Positions 46,449 through 55,049 of a stretch of 64,000 nucleotides of DNA are shown piece by piece; positions within the stretch are counted from its first letter, which is position 1; each line of letters opens with the position of its first letter. Location of the stretch: assembly GCF_040253635.1 (NCBI RefSeq), contig NZ_JBEJGX010000003.1, forward strand, positions 186,001-250,000. Reading direction: 5' to 3'. The DNA is from Streptomyces sp. Edi2 (GTDB taxonomy: Bacteria > Actinomycetota > Actinomycetes > Streptomycetales > Streptomycetaceae). Both the position numbers and the translations under genes were made by a program. The notes beneath the pieces are model-generated. The model was not told where the DNA came from. It worked only from the letters and a program-made list of their open reading frames with translations, and ran no database searches.

Positions 46449-46988
46449 CTACGAGGGATGGGCCCGGCGGGTGCAGGTGAACGGCTCATCGATCCAGTAG
46501 GTGTCATGCTGCTCGTCGTGGACGACCGAGTACCTGGTGTGCGGATCGCAGAGCTTGTCGATCTGGGCGTGATCCGCGGAACTGATGGTGAACCAGTACT
46601 TGTTGGTGTCCGGGCCGATCCTCCGGCACTTGTAGAAGAACCCCTTCATACCGGGGCCGAACACATCGCTGCGGAAGTCAGCGGCCAGCTTCTTGTTCAG
46701 ATTGATGTTGTCGCAGTCTGCCTTCATGCCCTCGACGCTGATGGTCTCGGCTGCCTCGGTCGTATATCCCTTGGCCGTGTGGGTACCCGACGCCGTCCAG
46801 GCCCGCGCCGGCAGGTCGATCTGCTCGGCGACTTCGGCAAGGAAGGGGCTGCGCGGTGCGGCCGGTGTCGTGGTCCCGGCATCCGCCATGCCTACGACGG
46901 CGACACCGACACCGACACCGACACCGACAGTCGCCAGCAGAAGGGGCGCGATCCGGATCCCCTTGCGGACCCAGGACGAGTAGGTCAC
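46449..46988 (-). CDS. Anchored or secreted protein with simple-repeat signal helix
   Basis: A protein of about 179 residues. A basic start (SSWVRKGIRIA) leads into a hydrophobic helix LLLATVGVGVGVGVAVVGMA whose GV repeat is encoded by hexanucleotide CGACAC copies at 46901-46929. The exterior domain of about 130 residues has two Cys pairs (ADCDNINL, YKCRRIG, KLCDPHTRY, FTCTRR) suggesting disulfides. I do not recognise a family. GTG at 46988, with GGAG six bases upstream, is preferred over ATG at 47000, which has no spaced site. Confidence 0.65.
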   Translation of the reverse strand: MTYSSWVRKGIRIAPLLLATVGVGVGVGVAVVGMADAGTTTPAAPRSPFLAEVAEQIDLPARAWTASGTHTAKGYTTEAAETISVEGMKADCDNINLNKKLAADFRSDVFGPGMKGFFYKCRRIGPDTNKYWFTISSADHAQIDKLCDPHTRYSVVHDEQHDTYWIDEPFTCTRRAHPS

Positions 46989-47250
46989 GTTGCGCTCCAT
47001 TCCGGGCGGGCCCGGCGGTCCTGCTGCCGGCCGGGGACCTGATCGCACCCTAAGACGCCGCGGCGAGTTACTGGTGGGAGCGGCGGCCGACCGAGGCTCG
47101 TCTCCCCCATGGTCGACCCGGACGGGCGAAGCATGCACCGTGTCAGCTGGTGTCCAGGCGACAGGGCGTCACCTCCCCTCCCTCCCACGGAGCCTGTGTC
47201 CCTACCGACACGCCGGGCATCGCCTCGTGGCAACCGCGCCACCGGCCCCC

Positions 47251-48477
47251 TCAGGCACCGGCCCGGCCTCGCTCGACGAGCAGGTGCCGGGGGCCGCGCA
47301 GTACGGGACTGCGGCGGTAGGGAGGCGGGTCCTCGACCAGCCGGGGGTCGTCGAGGTGCTGGATCAGCTCGTTCAGGGCGATCTGCGCCTCCAGACGGGC
47401 GAGCGGCGCGCCGAAGCAGCTGTGGATGCCACTGCCGAAGCCGAGATGCTGGTTGTCGTCGCGGGTCGGGTCGAAGCGGTCGGGGTCATGGAACCGCCGG
47501 GGGTCGCGGTTGCCGGACGCCAGCATCAGGATGAGGGGCGCGCCCTTGGGGATGGTGACGCCCGCGACCTCGACATCGGCCAACGGTGTGCGCTGCGGGA
47601 GCATCTGCACGGGCGGCTCGTAGCGCAGCAGTTCCTCCACCGCTCGGGGCATCAGGGCGGGTTCGCTGCGGAGGCGGGCCAGCTGGTCGGGGTGGCGCAG
47701 CAGGGTCAGGATCCCGTTGGTGATCAGGTTGACGGTGGTCTCGTGACCGGCGATCAGCAGCAGCACGGAAGTGGTCATGATTTCGAGCGGTGTCAGCTGC
47801 CCGTCGGAGCTGTCGCTGACGAATGCGGAGAGCATGTCGTCGGACGGATGGGAACGGCGCTTGTCGGCGAGGTCACCGAGGTACAGACCCATCGTCTTCC
47901 GGGCCTCGGCGGCGGCCCGTGACCGCGCCTCGGGGTCCTCGCCCGGGGTGGGATCGATTCCGGCGACGATGGCGTCCGACCATCGGCGGAACCGTGGCTC
48001 GTCCTCGAGGGGCACTCCCAGGAGACGGCAGATCACGGTGACGGGCAGCGGGTAGGCGAAGTCGTCGACGACGTCGATCCGCTCCTTGTCCGCGAAGTTG
48101 CCGATGAGGTCCTTGACGATCCGGGTGATGTCGTCGTGCATACCGGCGATCCGGTCCGGCGTGTGCGGCGGGCCGAAGGAACGCATCGTCAGGTTCCGCA
48201 GCCGGTGGTGTTCGGGGTCGTCGAGTCCGATGAAGGCCGGCGAGAGCCCTTCCTCGGCGACGGCGGCCTCGTCCGGGACGGTGCGCTTGCGCCGGTCCGA
48301 ACTGATCCGCGGGTCGTGCAGCAGAGCTTCGATCTCGTGGTAGGTCCCGACCAGATAGCTGCCGTCCTCCTGCCGTACCACCCCCTCCTCCCGGAGCTCG
48401 GCGTACAGCGGGTAGGGGTCGGCGCGGTGGGCATAGTCGGTGATCCGGTGGAACAGGGTGTCCGTGTCCGCAGCCAT
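47251..48477 (-). CDS. Cytochrome P450
   Basis: A 408-residue P450 with standard motifs: LDDPEHHRLRNL, I-helix AGHETTVNL, ExxR EELLRYEPPV, and heme loop FGSGIHSCFGAPLARLEA. It is the third gene of an operon with a [3Fe-4S]-type ferredoxin and a ferredoxin reductase, so a self-contained class I electron chain is encoded. CYP107-like features suggest oxidation of a macrolide-like or other small hydrophobic substrate, but none is encoded nearby. Confidence 0.93.
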   Translation of the reverse strand: MAADTDTLFHRITDYAHRADPYPLYAELREEGVVRQEDGSYLVGTYHEIEALLHDPRISSDRRKRTVPDEAAVAEEGLSPAFIGLDDPEHHRLRNLTMRSFGPPHTPDRIAGMHDDITRIVKDLIGNFADKERIDVVDDFAYPLPVTVICRLLGVPLEDEPRFRRWSDAIVAGIDPTPGEDPEARSRAAAEARKTMGLYLGDLADKRRSHPSDDMLSAFVSDSSDGQLTPLEIMTTSVLLLIAGHETTVNLITNGILTLLRHPDQLARLRSEPALMPRAVEELLRYEPPVQMLPQRTPLADVEVAGVTIPKGAPLILMLASGNRDPRRFHDPDRFDPTRDDNQHLGFGSGIHSCFGAPLARLEAQIALNELIQHLDDPRLVEDPPPYRRSPVLRGPRHLLVERGRAGA

Positions 48478-48511
48478 GCGCGGCGCTCCTCATCGCTAGG
48501 GAGTGGCGGTC

Positions 48512-49876
48512 TCAGCGGGCCGGCTGCACCAGGGTCAGGCGCCGGTCCGGCAGATGGCCGGTGAGCGCGACGGTCGGTCCGTGCGACAGCATCTTCGGGT
48601 CCGGCACGTCCGAGGGGACCGGCGCCCGGGAGTCGAGCTGGTCGGCGGCTCCCGGCGCGGGCGGGAACGGCGCTGCCGTCTCGATCAGCCGCTGGTAGTA
48701 CTCCAGCGACTTGGCCTGGTTCACGCTCACCGCGGCGGTGACGCGTCCTCGGTAGCCGTAGACGGCAACCAGCCGGGCGTCCTTGAGCGACCCCTGGGCG
48801 ATGACCACCTGGTCGGAGAAGGTGGGTACCCCGACCGACTTGATGTTGAGTCCGAACTGGCTGGACCAGAACGCCGGGACCGTCAGATGAGGGCGTCTGC
48901 GCGGCCCGGGATTGACCATGTTGTGGGCCGCGACCTCCGCCTGGGCGACCGCGTTGCCCCAGTGCTCCAGCGAGAGCAGTTGGTACTCGAAGAGCGGATG
49001 CGGGAACCGGGCCACGTCGCCGGCGGCGAAGACGTCGTCGGTGACGATTCCGTACATGTCGAAGGCGCGGCACCCCGCGTCGCAGGTCACGCCCCGTGGG
49101 CCGGCGGCGAGTCCCGTCTCGGCCAGCCACCCGGTGTTGCGGACCGCGCCGAGGGCCACCACGGCGACATCGGCATCGATCCTCGTACCGTCGGAGAACT
49201 GTGCGCCGGTGAGCCGGCCGTTGCCCTCCAGCGCGGTGACCGTCACCCCGCAGCGCAGATCGACGCCGTGGGCACGCTGCAGCTTCGCGGCAAGCGCGCC
49301 CAGTGTTCCCCCGAGCGCACCGACCAGCGGCGCCGGGCCCCGCTCCGCGACCGTCACGGCAAGACCGCGCTCCCGGCAGGCGGAGGCGATCTCCGAACCG
49401 GTGAACCCGGCGCCGATGACCAGGACGCGTTCCGGCCCGGCGTCCAGACGCTCCACAAGGCGGCCCGCGTCCTCGCCGGTGCGCAGGGTGAACACCCCGT
49501 CCATGGCGGCCTCTGCCGGGTTCGGCCAGGGGCGGGCCCGGGTGCCGGTGGCGATCAGCAGCCGGTCGAAGGGCACTTCCTCGCCGTCGGCGAGGAGTAC
49601 CCGTTTGCCCACCGGATCGAGGCTGGTGGCGCGCACGCCGAGTTTCCAGTGCGCGTCCACGTCACGGCGCCGGGGCAGCCCGGTCTTGTCGGCCGGCACC
49701 CTTCCGAGCAGCACCTGTTTGGACAACGGTGGCCTGTCGTACGGGGGGTGTGGTTCGTCGCCGATCAGAGTCAGCGAGCCGACGAACCCCTCGTCACGCA
49801 GGGTCTCGGCGGCCCGCAGACCCGCGAGCGAGGCACCGACGACCACGATGCGTCCTTCGCGTGGTTCACCCTGCAC
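48512..49876 (-). CDS. NAD(P)H:ferredoxin reductase (FAD-dependent)
   Basis: A 454-residue flavoprotein of the putidaredoxin-reductase/BphA4 group. The FAD-binding Rossmann motif is RIVVVGASLAGLRAAETL, the NAD-binding motif VLVIGAGFTGSEIASA, and the C-terminal FAD motif DVFAAGDVARF. It would move electrons from NAD(P)H to the adjacent ferredoxin. GTG at 49876 lies within the ferredoxin gene's last codons, with GAGGAGG upstream, so the two are coupled. The open frame before it is the ferredoxin in another phase. Confidence 0.93.
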   Translation of the reverse strand: MQGEPREGRIVVVGASLAGLRAAETLRDEGFVGSLTLIGDEPHPPYDRPPLSKQVLLGRVPADKTGLPRRRDVDAHWKLGVRATSLDPVGKRVLLADGEEVPFDRLLIATGTRARPWPNPAEAAMDGVFTLRTGEDAGRLVERLDAGPERVLVIGAGFTGSEIASACRERGLAVTVAERGPAPLVGALGGTLGALAAKLQRAHGVDLRCGVTVTALEGNGRLTGAQFSDGTRIDADVAVVALGAVRNTGWLAETGLAAGPRGVTCDAGCRAFDMYGIVTDDVFAAGDVARFPHPLFEYQLLSLEHWGNAVAQAEVAAHNMVNPGPRRRPHLTVPAFWSSQFGLNIKSVGVPTFSDQVVIAQGSLKDARLVAVYGYRGRVTAAVSVNQAKSLEYYQRLIETAAPFPPAPGAADQLDSRAPVPSDVPDPKMLSHGPTVALTGHLPDRRLTLVQPAR

Positions 49877-50075
49877 CGGGGCCCGCCTCCTCGCCCACGA
49901 CGATCGCCTGCACCGGACACGCTGCCGCAGCCCGGAGAACACGTTCCCGCTGGTCGTCCGGGACGGCCGGGGTGTACAACAGGGCCTCCTCGCCATGCAT
50001 CGTGAACACGCGGGGAGCGAGGAAAGCGCACTGTGCATAGCCCTGGCACCGGTTGAGATCAACGACGATGTTCAT
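49866..50075 (-). CDS. Ferredoxin, [3Fe-4S] type
   Basis: A 69-residue ferredoxin. The cluster ligands are Cys in NRCQGYAQC (Cx5C, lacking the middle Cys of a 4Fe-4S site) and the distant Cys in AAACPVQAI, the usual pattern of P450-partner [3Fe-4S] ferredoxins in actinobacteria. ATG at 50075 has GGAGGAG upstream. It is the first gene of the ferredoxin-reductase-P450 operon. Confidence 0.92.
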   Translation of the reverse strand: MNIVVDLNRCQGYAQCAFLAPRVFTMHGEEALLYTPAVPDDQRERVLRAAAACPVQAIVVGEEAGPGAG

Positions 50076-50904
50076 CCCGCGCCACTCCTCCCACGGCCAC
50101 ACCCGTCGTCTGCCGCCCCGTCCGTCTGCCGACCCGTCGTCTCCGTCCTACAACCGGTCCCGGTGCGGCGCACGTGGTGCCGGGCCATCCGAGGGGTGCG
50201 CAGGGTGAGCGGAAGCAGTGGCGCGCGCGGAAGCAGGGGACGGGCGCGTCAGGCGGCGCAGCTGGGGTGACGCGCCTCTGGTGGCGCATCTCTGGCGGCA
50301 CACCTTTCACCGCCGGGTCGCCCGGCCCACCTGCGGCGACGGGCGGCCGACCGCTGTCTCACACCGGACTTCGCCTCGCCACCCACGACGGCTCGGCTCC
50401 CACAACCGCCCGGCACCACGGCACAGCGGCATTACGGCACCTCGGCGTCACGGCACCTCGGCGTCACGGCACCTCGGCGTCACGGCACCTCGGCATCACG
50501 GCGTCACGACACCTCGCGTGCCACCCGACTCCGGCAGTTCACGCGGCGCACGCGGAGTTCACGGTGGTCTCTTCGCGACCGGTGAACGGAGAAAACCACA
50601 ACCGGTCCACCGGAAGAAAGACTCAAAGGAGTGACAACCGGACGGAGTTCACGACCTCTGCCGACAGCGCATGAGGCCACGCCCCATGCCCGTATGGCTC
50701 ATTCAAGTCCCTTGTCTTGACTGGTGGCGAAGGGTTGGGCAGCATCCGAACACCCCATGATGGTGAGCTTGTTCGGCCGCGGAGCCGACCACCGATGCCC
50801 TGTGTGTGGCGATAAAACGGAACGGAACCGGGTTAATCGCGGAGCGGGATGAGTAACATCCAGCCAACCGCAGACCGATCAGGCAAGAGAGAGCAGGCTG
50901 TTTC
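50076..50904. other. Long gene-free gap with a tandem repeat
   Basis: No coding or RNA gene is supported. Promoters for the minus-strand ferredoxin operon and the plus-strand basic protein are expected near each end. Four tandem copies of the 16-base unit GGCACCTCGGCGTCAC lie at 50436-50499, with degenerate copies on both sides (about 50410-50516). Sixteen is not a multiple of three, so the array is not a coding repeat. Confidence 0.7.
50436..50499. repeat. Four tandem 16-base repeats
   Basis: Copies of GGCACCTCGGCGTCAC begin at 50436, 50452, 50468 and 50484; the last has one change (GCATCAC). There are no spacers, so it is not a CRISPR array. The unit is GC-rich and may mark replication slippage. 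Confidence 0.85.
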
Positions 50905-51513
50905 ATGTCAGACGCGGATTTCGCTGTCCAGGTGACTGCCAAGCTGAAGAGCATCGCGAAGGAGATCGACGAACTGCAGAAACTCCGGGCGAAGCTGGAA
51001 GACCTCCAGCAGCATCTCGGCACGGCATCTTGGGAAGAAGCCGTCGCCCCTCAGCCCTCGGAGGCCGTCACCCCGGTGACAAAACCGGCGACCGTGCCCG
51101 CGGCGCGACGCGCGAAGCCTGCCGCGCCGAAGGCCAAGCCGGTAAAGAAGGCCCCGGCCAAGGCGGCGGGGAGCACAAAGAAGGCACGGAAGGCCGCACC
51201 GGCACGAGGTAAGGCCCGGCAGCGGAATGCCACCCGCGCCGACCGCGTTCTCGCCCTGCTCGACGGGCAGCCGCGCACGGTGACGGAGCTGACCAAGCTG
51301 CTGGCGCAGGAGCACCCGGACCACACGGCACCGGAGACCGCCGTGCGCAACACCCTGGAGACCTCACTCGTCGCCAAGGGCCTGGCACACCGCAGCAAGC
51401 AGGGAAGGAGCGTCTTCTACTCCCTCCCCGGAGCCGCTGCCGAGGCCGGCGCCGAGGACCGCGCGGCCAAGGACGCCGACACCTCCGAGGAGGCCGCTCC
51501 CGCCCGGGCCTGA
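50905..51513 (+). CDS. Basic coiled-coil/winged-helix DNA-binding-like protein
   Basis: A 202-residue protein in three parts. Residues about 1-40 are a predicted coiled coil (AKLKSIAKEIDELQKLRAKL). About 55-110 form a Lys/Ala/Pro-rich linker (AKPAAPKAKPVKKAPAKA) like histone-H1 or nucleoid-protein tails. About 112-175 form a winged-helix-like domain (RADRVLALLDGQPRTVTEL and RSKQGRSVFYSLPG). An acidic tail ends the protein. It probably binds DNA non-specifically or as a regulator. The ATG at 50905 has AAGAGAGAGCAGG upstream, and its promoter lies in the preceding gap. Confidence 0.7.
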   Translation: MSDADFAVQVTAKLKSIAKEIDELQKLRAKLEDLQQHLGTASWEEAVAPQPSEAVTPVTKPATVPAARRAKPAAPKAKPVKKAPAKAAGSTKKARKAAPARGKARQRNATRADRVLALLDGQPRTVTELTKLLAQEHPDHTAPETAVRNTLETSLVAKGLAHRSKQGRSVFYSLPGAAAEAGAEDRAAKDADTSEEAAPARA

Positions 51514-51911
51514 CCGGCGGCACGCCCCGGGGCGCCCGCCGGGAGACCGGGCGCCGAGGGGCGGCCCGGCGGCGAGGAGCCCGGACGGGGACCCGGCGAG
51601 GGGCCGGCGGCGCAGGGCGCGGCGCCGCCACGGCCCACCCTGGCGATCAGGAGCCCGGGCTTCTGAGACGATGAAGATCGACAAGAAGCCTTGCAGTGAG
51701 AGCGAACTGCCCGGCGGCCGAGACATCGTCGCGGCCCGATACGGGTCATACCACCGCAAATTACGGTGCTGACGCCGTCGGCGAAGGCAGTCGCAGGGGG
51801 GCGATACGGCCGAGTCTTGACGAACCGGCCCTGCCCGATCTTGACTGCCAGGGTCCCACCACCGCAGGGCCCCCACCAGGGGTGTTGCCCCCCTTACCGA
51901 AGGTCACGAAC
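51514..51911. other. Gap with no recognised gene
   Basis: The first 130 bases are extremely GC-rich with overlapping self-complementary stretches (GGGCGCC, GCCCGCCGGG), a likely terminator for the preceding gene. The remainder is ordinary upstream sequence; a promoter for the next gene is expected at about 51700-51850. No RNA family was recognised. Confidence 0.4.
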
Positions 51912-52589
51912 ATGACGGTTGACGCCACCGCCGCCACCGAAGTCGACGCCTCTGCCGACGTCGGACGGTTCCTGCTCGGCGACGCCTTCCCTTGCCTGGC
52001 CGGTCGCTCGGCGTGGCGACAGGGCGGCATCGTTCATCGCCACTACACGTGGTTCGGGGATGACGACACGGCCCGGGAGATGGCCGCTGATCTCCAGGCG
52101 TATGTGGAGGCGGTGGACTGGGCCGCCAAGCCCTTCACCAGCTTCGTAGCCACCTTCTCGGGCCCTCTGAACGTGTCGGAGGTCGAGTTCGAGGCGCTGC
52201 TGTGGCAGCAGCTGCAGGCGGTCCACGACTATGACAGCCTCACGTACCCGTGGGCCGAAGGCTACGACCCCGATCCGTCGTCCGGAGCCTTCGCTTACAG
52301 CGTCGCCGGGCACCCCTTCTTCGTGATCGGGCTGCACGAAACGCACAGCCGCATCGGCCGCCGCCCGCCCTTCCCCATGCTGGCCTTCAACTCCCACGCC
52401 CAGTTCGACCGAATAAAGGCCGCGGGCCTGTGGGACCGGCTGCAGGAGAAGATCCGCAAGCAGGACATCGAGCTGCAGGGCAACATCAACCCCAACCTGG
52501 TGGAGTACGAGCAGCTCTCCGAGGCCCGTCGCTACTCGGGCCGACGCAAGCCGGCGGACTGGGCCTGTCCCTTCTCCGCCCGGGCGTGA
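51912..52589 (+). CDS. YqcI/YcgG family protein (GntA-like heme enzyme family)
   Basis: A 225-residue protein of the YqcI/YcgG family. Conserved blocks include FPCLAGRSAW, the WFGDDDTAREMAADLQAYVE region, and HPFFVIGLHETHSRIGRRPP followed by FPMLAFNSHAQFDRI, with His residues that could ligate heme. One family member, GntA of guanitoxin biosynthesis, is a heme-dependent N-hydroxylase acting on a guanidino amino acid, so a small-molecule oxidation role is plausible. There is no biosynthetic neighbour here, so function stays open. ATG at 51912 is the first codon fitting the conserved start. Confidence 0.8.
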   Translation: MTVDATAATEVDASADVGRFLLGDAFPCLAGRSAWRQGGIVHRHYTWFGDDDTAREMAADLQAYVEAVDWAAKPFTSFVATFSGPLNVSEVEFEALLWQQLQAVHDYDSLTYPWAEGYDPDPSSGAFAYSVAGHPFFVIGLHETHSRIGRRPPFPMLAFNSHAQFDRIKAAGLWDRLQEKIRKQDIELQGNINPNLVEYEQLSEARRYSGRRKPADWACPFSARA

Positions 52590-52789
52590 GTCAACTTCTG
52601 TGCTTCCAGGGGCAGTTCACACAGTTCTCACGCAGTTCACACCAAGAACTCCGCGAGAAACCGCAAGAAACCGCGAGAACTCCGACGCAATGTGGGGGCG
52701 AGGCAGGTCCGCGCCCCCCTGTATGACGGCGGGTGCATGACTGCGGGTGCACGACTGCGGATGTATGACGGCGGACGGCCGGAATGGGA

Positions 52790-53455
52790 TCAGGCGGTCT
52801 GCGGTCGCGTGGCCCGGTCCTCCCCCTCCCCGGTGCCGTAGTGGGCGAGCTGGCGGTCGTGGACGCGACTCAGGAGCAGCAGCGAGACGATCGCCCCGAG
52901 GAGGGCGCAGGCCATGTCCCACTGGGTGTCCCACTGGTCCCCCTGGGTGGCGAGGAACGCATCGGCCCCGGAGCCGCCGACCAGCGCGCTCCACCACTCG
53001 ATCAGTTCGAAGAATGCGCTGAAGGCCAGGCATGCGCACACCGTCAGGGGAGCCAGCCAGGCGCTGCCGCGCAGCGGGGAGGTGCGGACCAGAAGTTCGC
53101 GGACCAGGATGGCGGGCACGAAGCCCTGCATCAGGTGTCCGATCCGGTCGTAAGGATTGCGGGACAGGTCCAGCACGTCCTGGAGCCAGTGGCCCACGGG
53201 CACCTCGGCGTAGGTGTAGTGACCGCCGACGATCAGGATCAGTGCATGCGCGGCGAGCAGGCAGCACAGGAGCGGGCTGAGCGGAAAGCGGCGCCACACC
53301 GCGACCAGCAGTGGCAGGCCGGCCATCACCCAGCAGGTCTCCATGACCCAGGTGATCCGGTCATGGGGCTGCAGACCCGACAGGATCAGAGCGAAAAGGA
53401 CCGCTACGGCCAGCGCCTGGGGAAGCACACGGGAAGTGGTCGGGGTGGCCTTCAT
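52790..53455 (-). CDS. DUF2238 (YjdF-type) membrane protein
   Basis: A 221-residue membrane protein with about six helices. Family-defining polar motifs lie in loops: GGHYTYAEVPVG, RNPYDRIGHLMQGFVPA, SAFFELIEWW and GDQWDTQWDM. These acid- and aromatic-rich motifs suggest a transport or enzymatic membrane centre, but no activity is established that I know of. The start is ATG at 53455. It is monocistronic, with GC-rich short repeats in its downstream flank (about 52730-52790). Confidence 0.88.
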   Translation of the reverse strand: MKATPTTSRVLPQALAVAVLFALILSGLQPHDRITWVMETCWVMAGLPLLVAVWRRFPLSPLLCCLLAAHALILIVGGHYTYAEVPVGHWLQDVLDLSRNPYDRIGHLMQGFVPAILVRELLVRTSPLRGSAWLAPLTVCACLAFSAFFELIEWWSALVGGSGADAFLATQGDQWDTQWDMACALLGAIVSLLLLSRVHDRQLAHYGTGEGEDRATRPQTA

Positions 53456-53541
53456 GCATCAGCCTCGATCAGCCTCGAAGACATTGGGTGCAGGTCGGCG
53501 CGGTGCCGACGCCGGGCGGAGGGAGCGGCCCCGGCCGTAAG

Positions 53542-53619
53542 ACGCAGGTACCCACCGAAGCCCTCATGACGCATGTGCCCAGCGAAACCGGCATGACGCA
53601 TGTGCCCGCCGAAGCCGCC
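53542..53619. repeat. Three tandem 24-27-base repeats
   Basis: Copies beginning ACGCAGGTACCCACCGAAG (53542), ACGCATGTGCCCAGCGAAA (53569) and ACGCATGTGCCCGCCGAAG (53596) lie head to tail upstream of the membrane protein gene. The period is 27 and both strands stay open across them, giving short peptides with repeats, but neither frame has convincing coding signals. Confidence 0.75.
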
Positions 53620-53644
53620 ACCACACCACAGCGGGCCTCCGAGG

Positions 53645-54362
53645 CTAACCGGCGGCAGGTGACAGAGCGGTGACCGTGAACTCGTCGCCGCATACCTGCA
53701 GGCCGGAGGTGCGCGTGGTCATCGCCTCCTTGGAGCCCGGCGGGTACGCCTGCACCAGGTCCGCGCTCTTCCAGCAGCCGGAGCCCTTCGTCCCCTCGCT
53801 GACGGTGTGCAGCACCGCGTGTGCGCCGGTGTCGGGAGCAAGCGTGACGGCCTTGCCCGCGCCACCTTCACGGACGGCCGGCTTTCCGATCGGCTGCCGT
53901 CCCTGGCCAGGAGCGAGACGCCGGAAAAGCCTCGCAGCGTGCAGGACCGCTTGCCGTTGTTGGTGAGCACCAGCGCATAGCGGATGTTGCCCGCCCCCTG
54001 GTCAGGCCGGCCCAGGCTCGTCCGCAGCGACGCGGCCCGGCAGCGGTCCGAGGAGTTGTCCGCGGAAGCGGCCCCCCGCGCCGCGGTCGGCTGACGGCTG
54101 ACGCCCCACCGGAGCTCTGCGAGCCCGCGGCCGCACCGCCCCCGTTGCCCCCATTGCCCCCGTCGCTGCCGCTGCCACTGCCACTGCTGCCGGACGCCGC
54201 GGCCGACCCGGCGTCGGACGAGGCCGCGCGCGACGGATCCTTGGCGCTCTCGGCCTTCCCCTCCTGACACGCGGCGAGCGCGACAGCGGCGGCGGTCGCC
54301 TTACTCGTCGTCGCGGCCGGTATCCACGGTCCGACTACGCCGATCCCCTTACTGACGTGCAC
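53645..54362 (-). pseudogene. DUF4232 lipoprotein gene with two frameshifts
   Basis: A DUF4232-type secreted protein can be assembled from three frames. The signal and low-complexity part, starting at GTG 54362 with AVALAACQEGK as the lipobox region, is in one frame. The domain core DRCRAASLRTSLGRPDQGAG, then NIRYALVLTNNGKRSCTLRG, is in a second. The end, GKPAVREGGAGKAVTLAPDTG to TGLQVCGDEFTVTAL-like sequence ending at 53645, is in a third. The breaks lie near 54090 and 53895. Conservation of the core in each piece suggests recent inactivation or two base-calling errors in GC runs. A Gly/Ser-repeat linker around 54150-54200 is a plausible error-prone site. Confidence 0.75.
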
Positions 54363-54406
54363 ATGGCGCGTACGATCGGATGTCCCCCCTACGGGAAGGT
54401 ATCCCC

Positions 54407-55018
54407 ATGAAGAAGACATCCGCCCGCAGAGTCACCTGGCGCACGCTGCTCGCCCTGGGCGGCGTGGCAGCGTTAAGCGTGCCGGCCGCGGGCGCCGCCG
54501 AGGGCGCACCGTGCACCGCCGGTGAAGGAGGGCGGGCAGGCGGTTGTGCCGTGGTGTATTTCGACCTCGGCGAGACGCTGGTACACACGGCCGAGGACAA
54601 GAGCGTGCGGTACATGCCGGGAGCCGCCCGGTATCTGCGCGCGCTGCGCGCCCGCCATATTCCGGTAGGGCTGATCACCAACGTTCCGTCCTCCTGGGGC
54701 GCCACCGACGCGGAGCGCGCAGCGGAGTTGAAGAAGGTGATCGACAAGGACTGGGCGGGCACCAGCCCGTTCGCCTGGTCGGACTTCGGCGACCGGATCT
54801 TCACCCCGCGGACCGAGGCGGAACGAAAGCCAGCGTCGGCGTTGTGGAAGCGCGCCAAGAACGCATCGGGTCACTGCCGGGTGGTGTACCAGGCGGAGAC
54901 ACCGGAGGAGGTACAGGTCAGCCGCTCTCTCGGGTACGTTGCCTACCAGGCGACCCGCCCCGAGTGGCCCGCGTACCTGCCGGTCCCGGTGATCACCGCA
55001 CTCGCGCACCTGCCGTAA
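54407..55018 (+). CDS. Secreted HAD-like protein
   Basis: A 203-residue protein with a signal peptide (RRVTWRTLLALGGVAALSVPAAGAAEG in part). The mature part has HAD elements: motif I YFDLGETLV, motif II LITNVPSS, a Lys candidate in ERKPASALWKRA, and a final VSRSLGYVAYQATRP. The second Asp of the DxD motif is replaced by Gly/Glu, which in known phosphatases would weaken catalysis, so it may be a variant hydrolase or a binding protein. ATG at 54407 follows GGGAAGG. It is divergent from the broken DUF4232 gene. Confidence 0.72.
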   Translation: MKKTSARRVTWRTLLALGGVAALSVPAAGAAEGAPCTAGEGGRAGGCAVVYFDLGETLVHTAEDKSVRYMPGAARYLRALRARHIPVGLITNVPSSWGATDAERAAELKKVIDKDWAGTSPFAWSDFGDRIFTPRTEAERKPASALWKRAKNASGHCRVVYQAETPEEVQVSRSLGYVAYQATRPEWPAYLPVPVITALAHLP

Positions 55019-55049
55019 GGGGCACAGCAGTCGAAGGGCTGTGAGGTCG

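Noticed and set aside
50410..50516. Possible CRISPR array
   Set aside because: Units of 16 bases are directly adjacent with no spacers and no cas genes are present.
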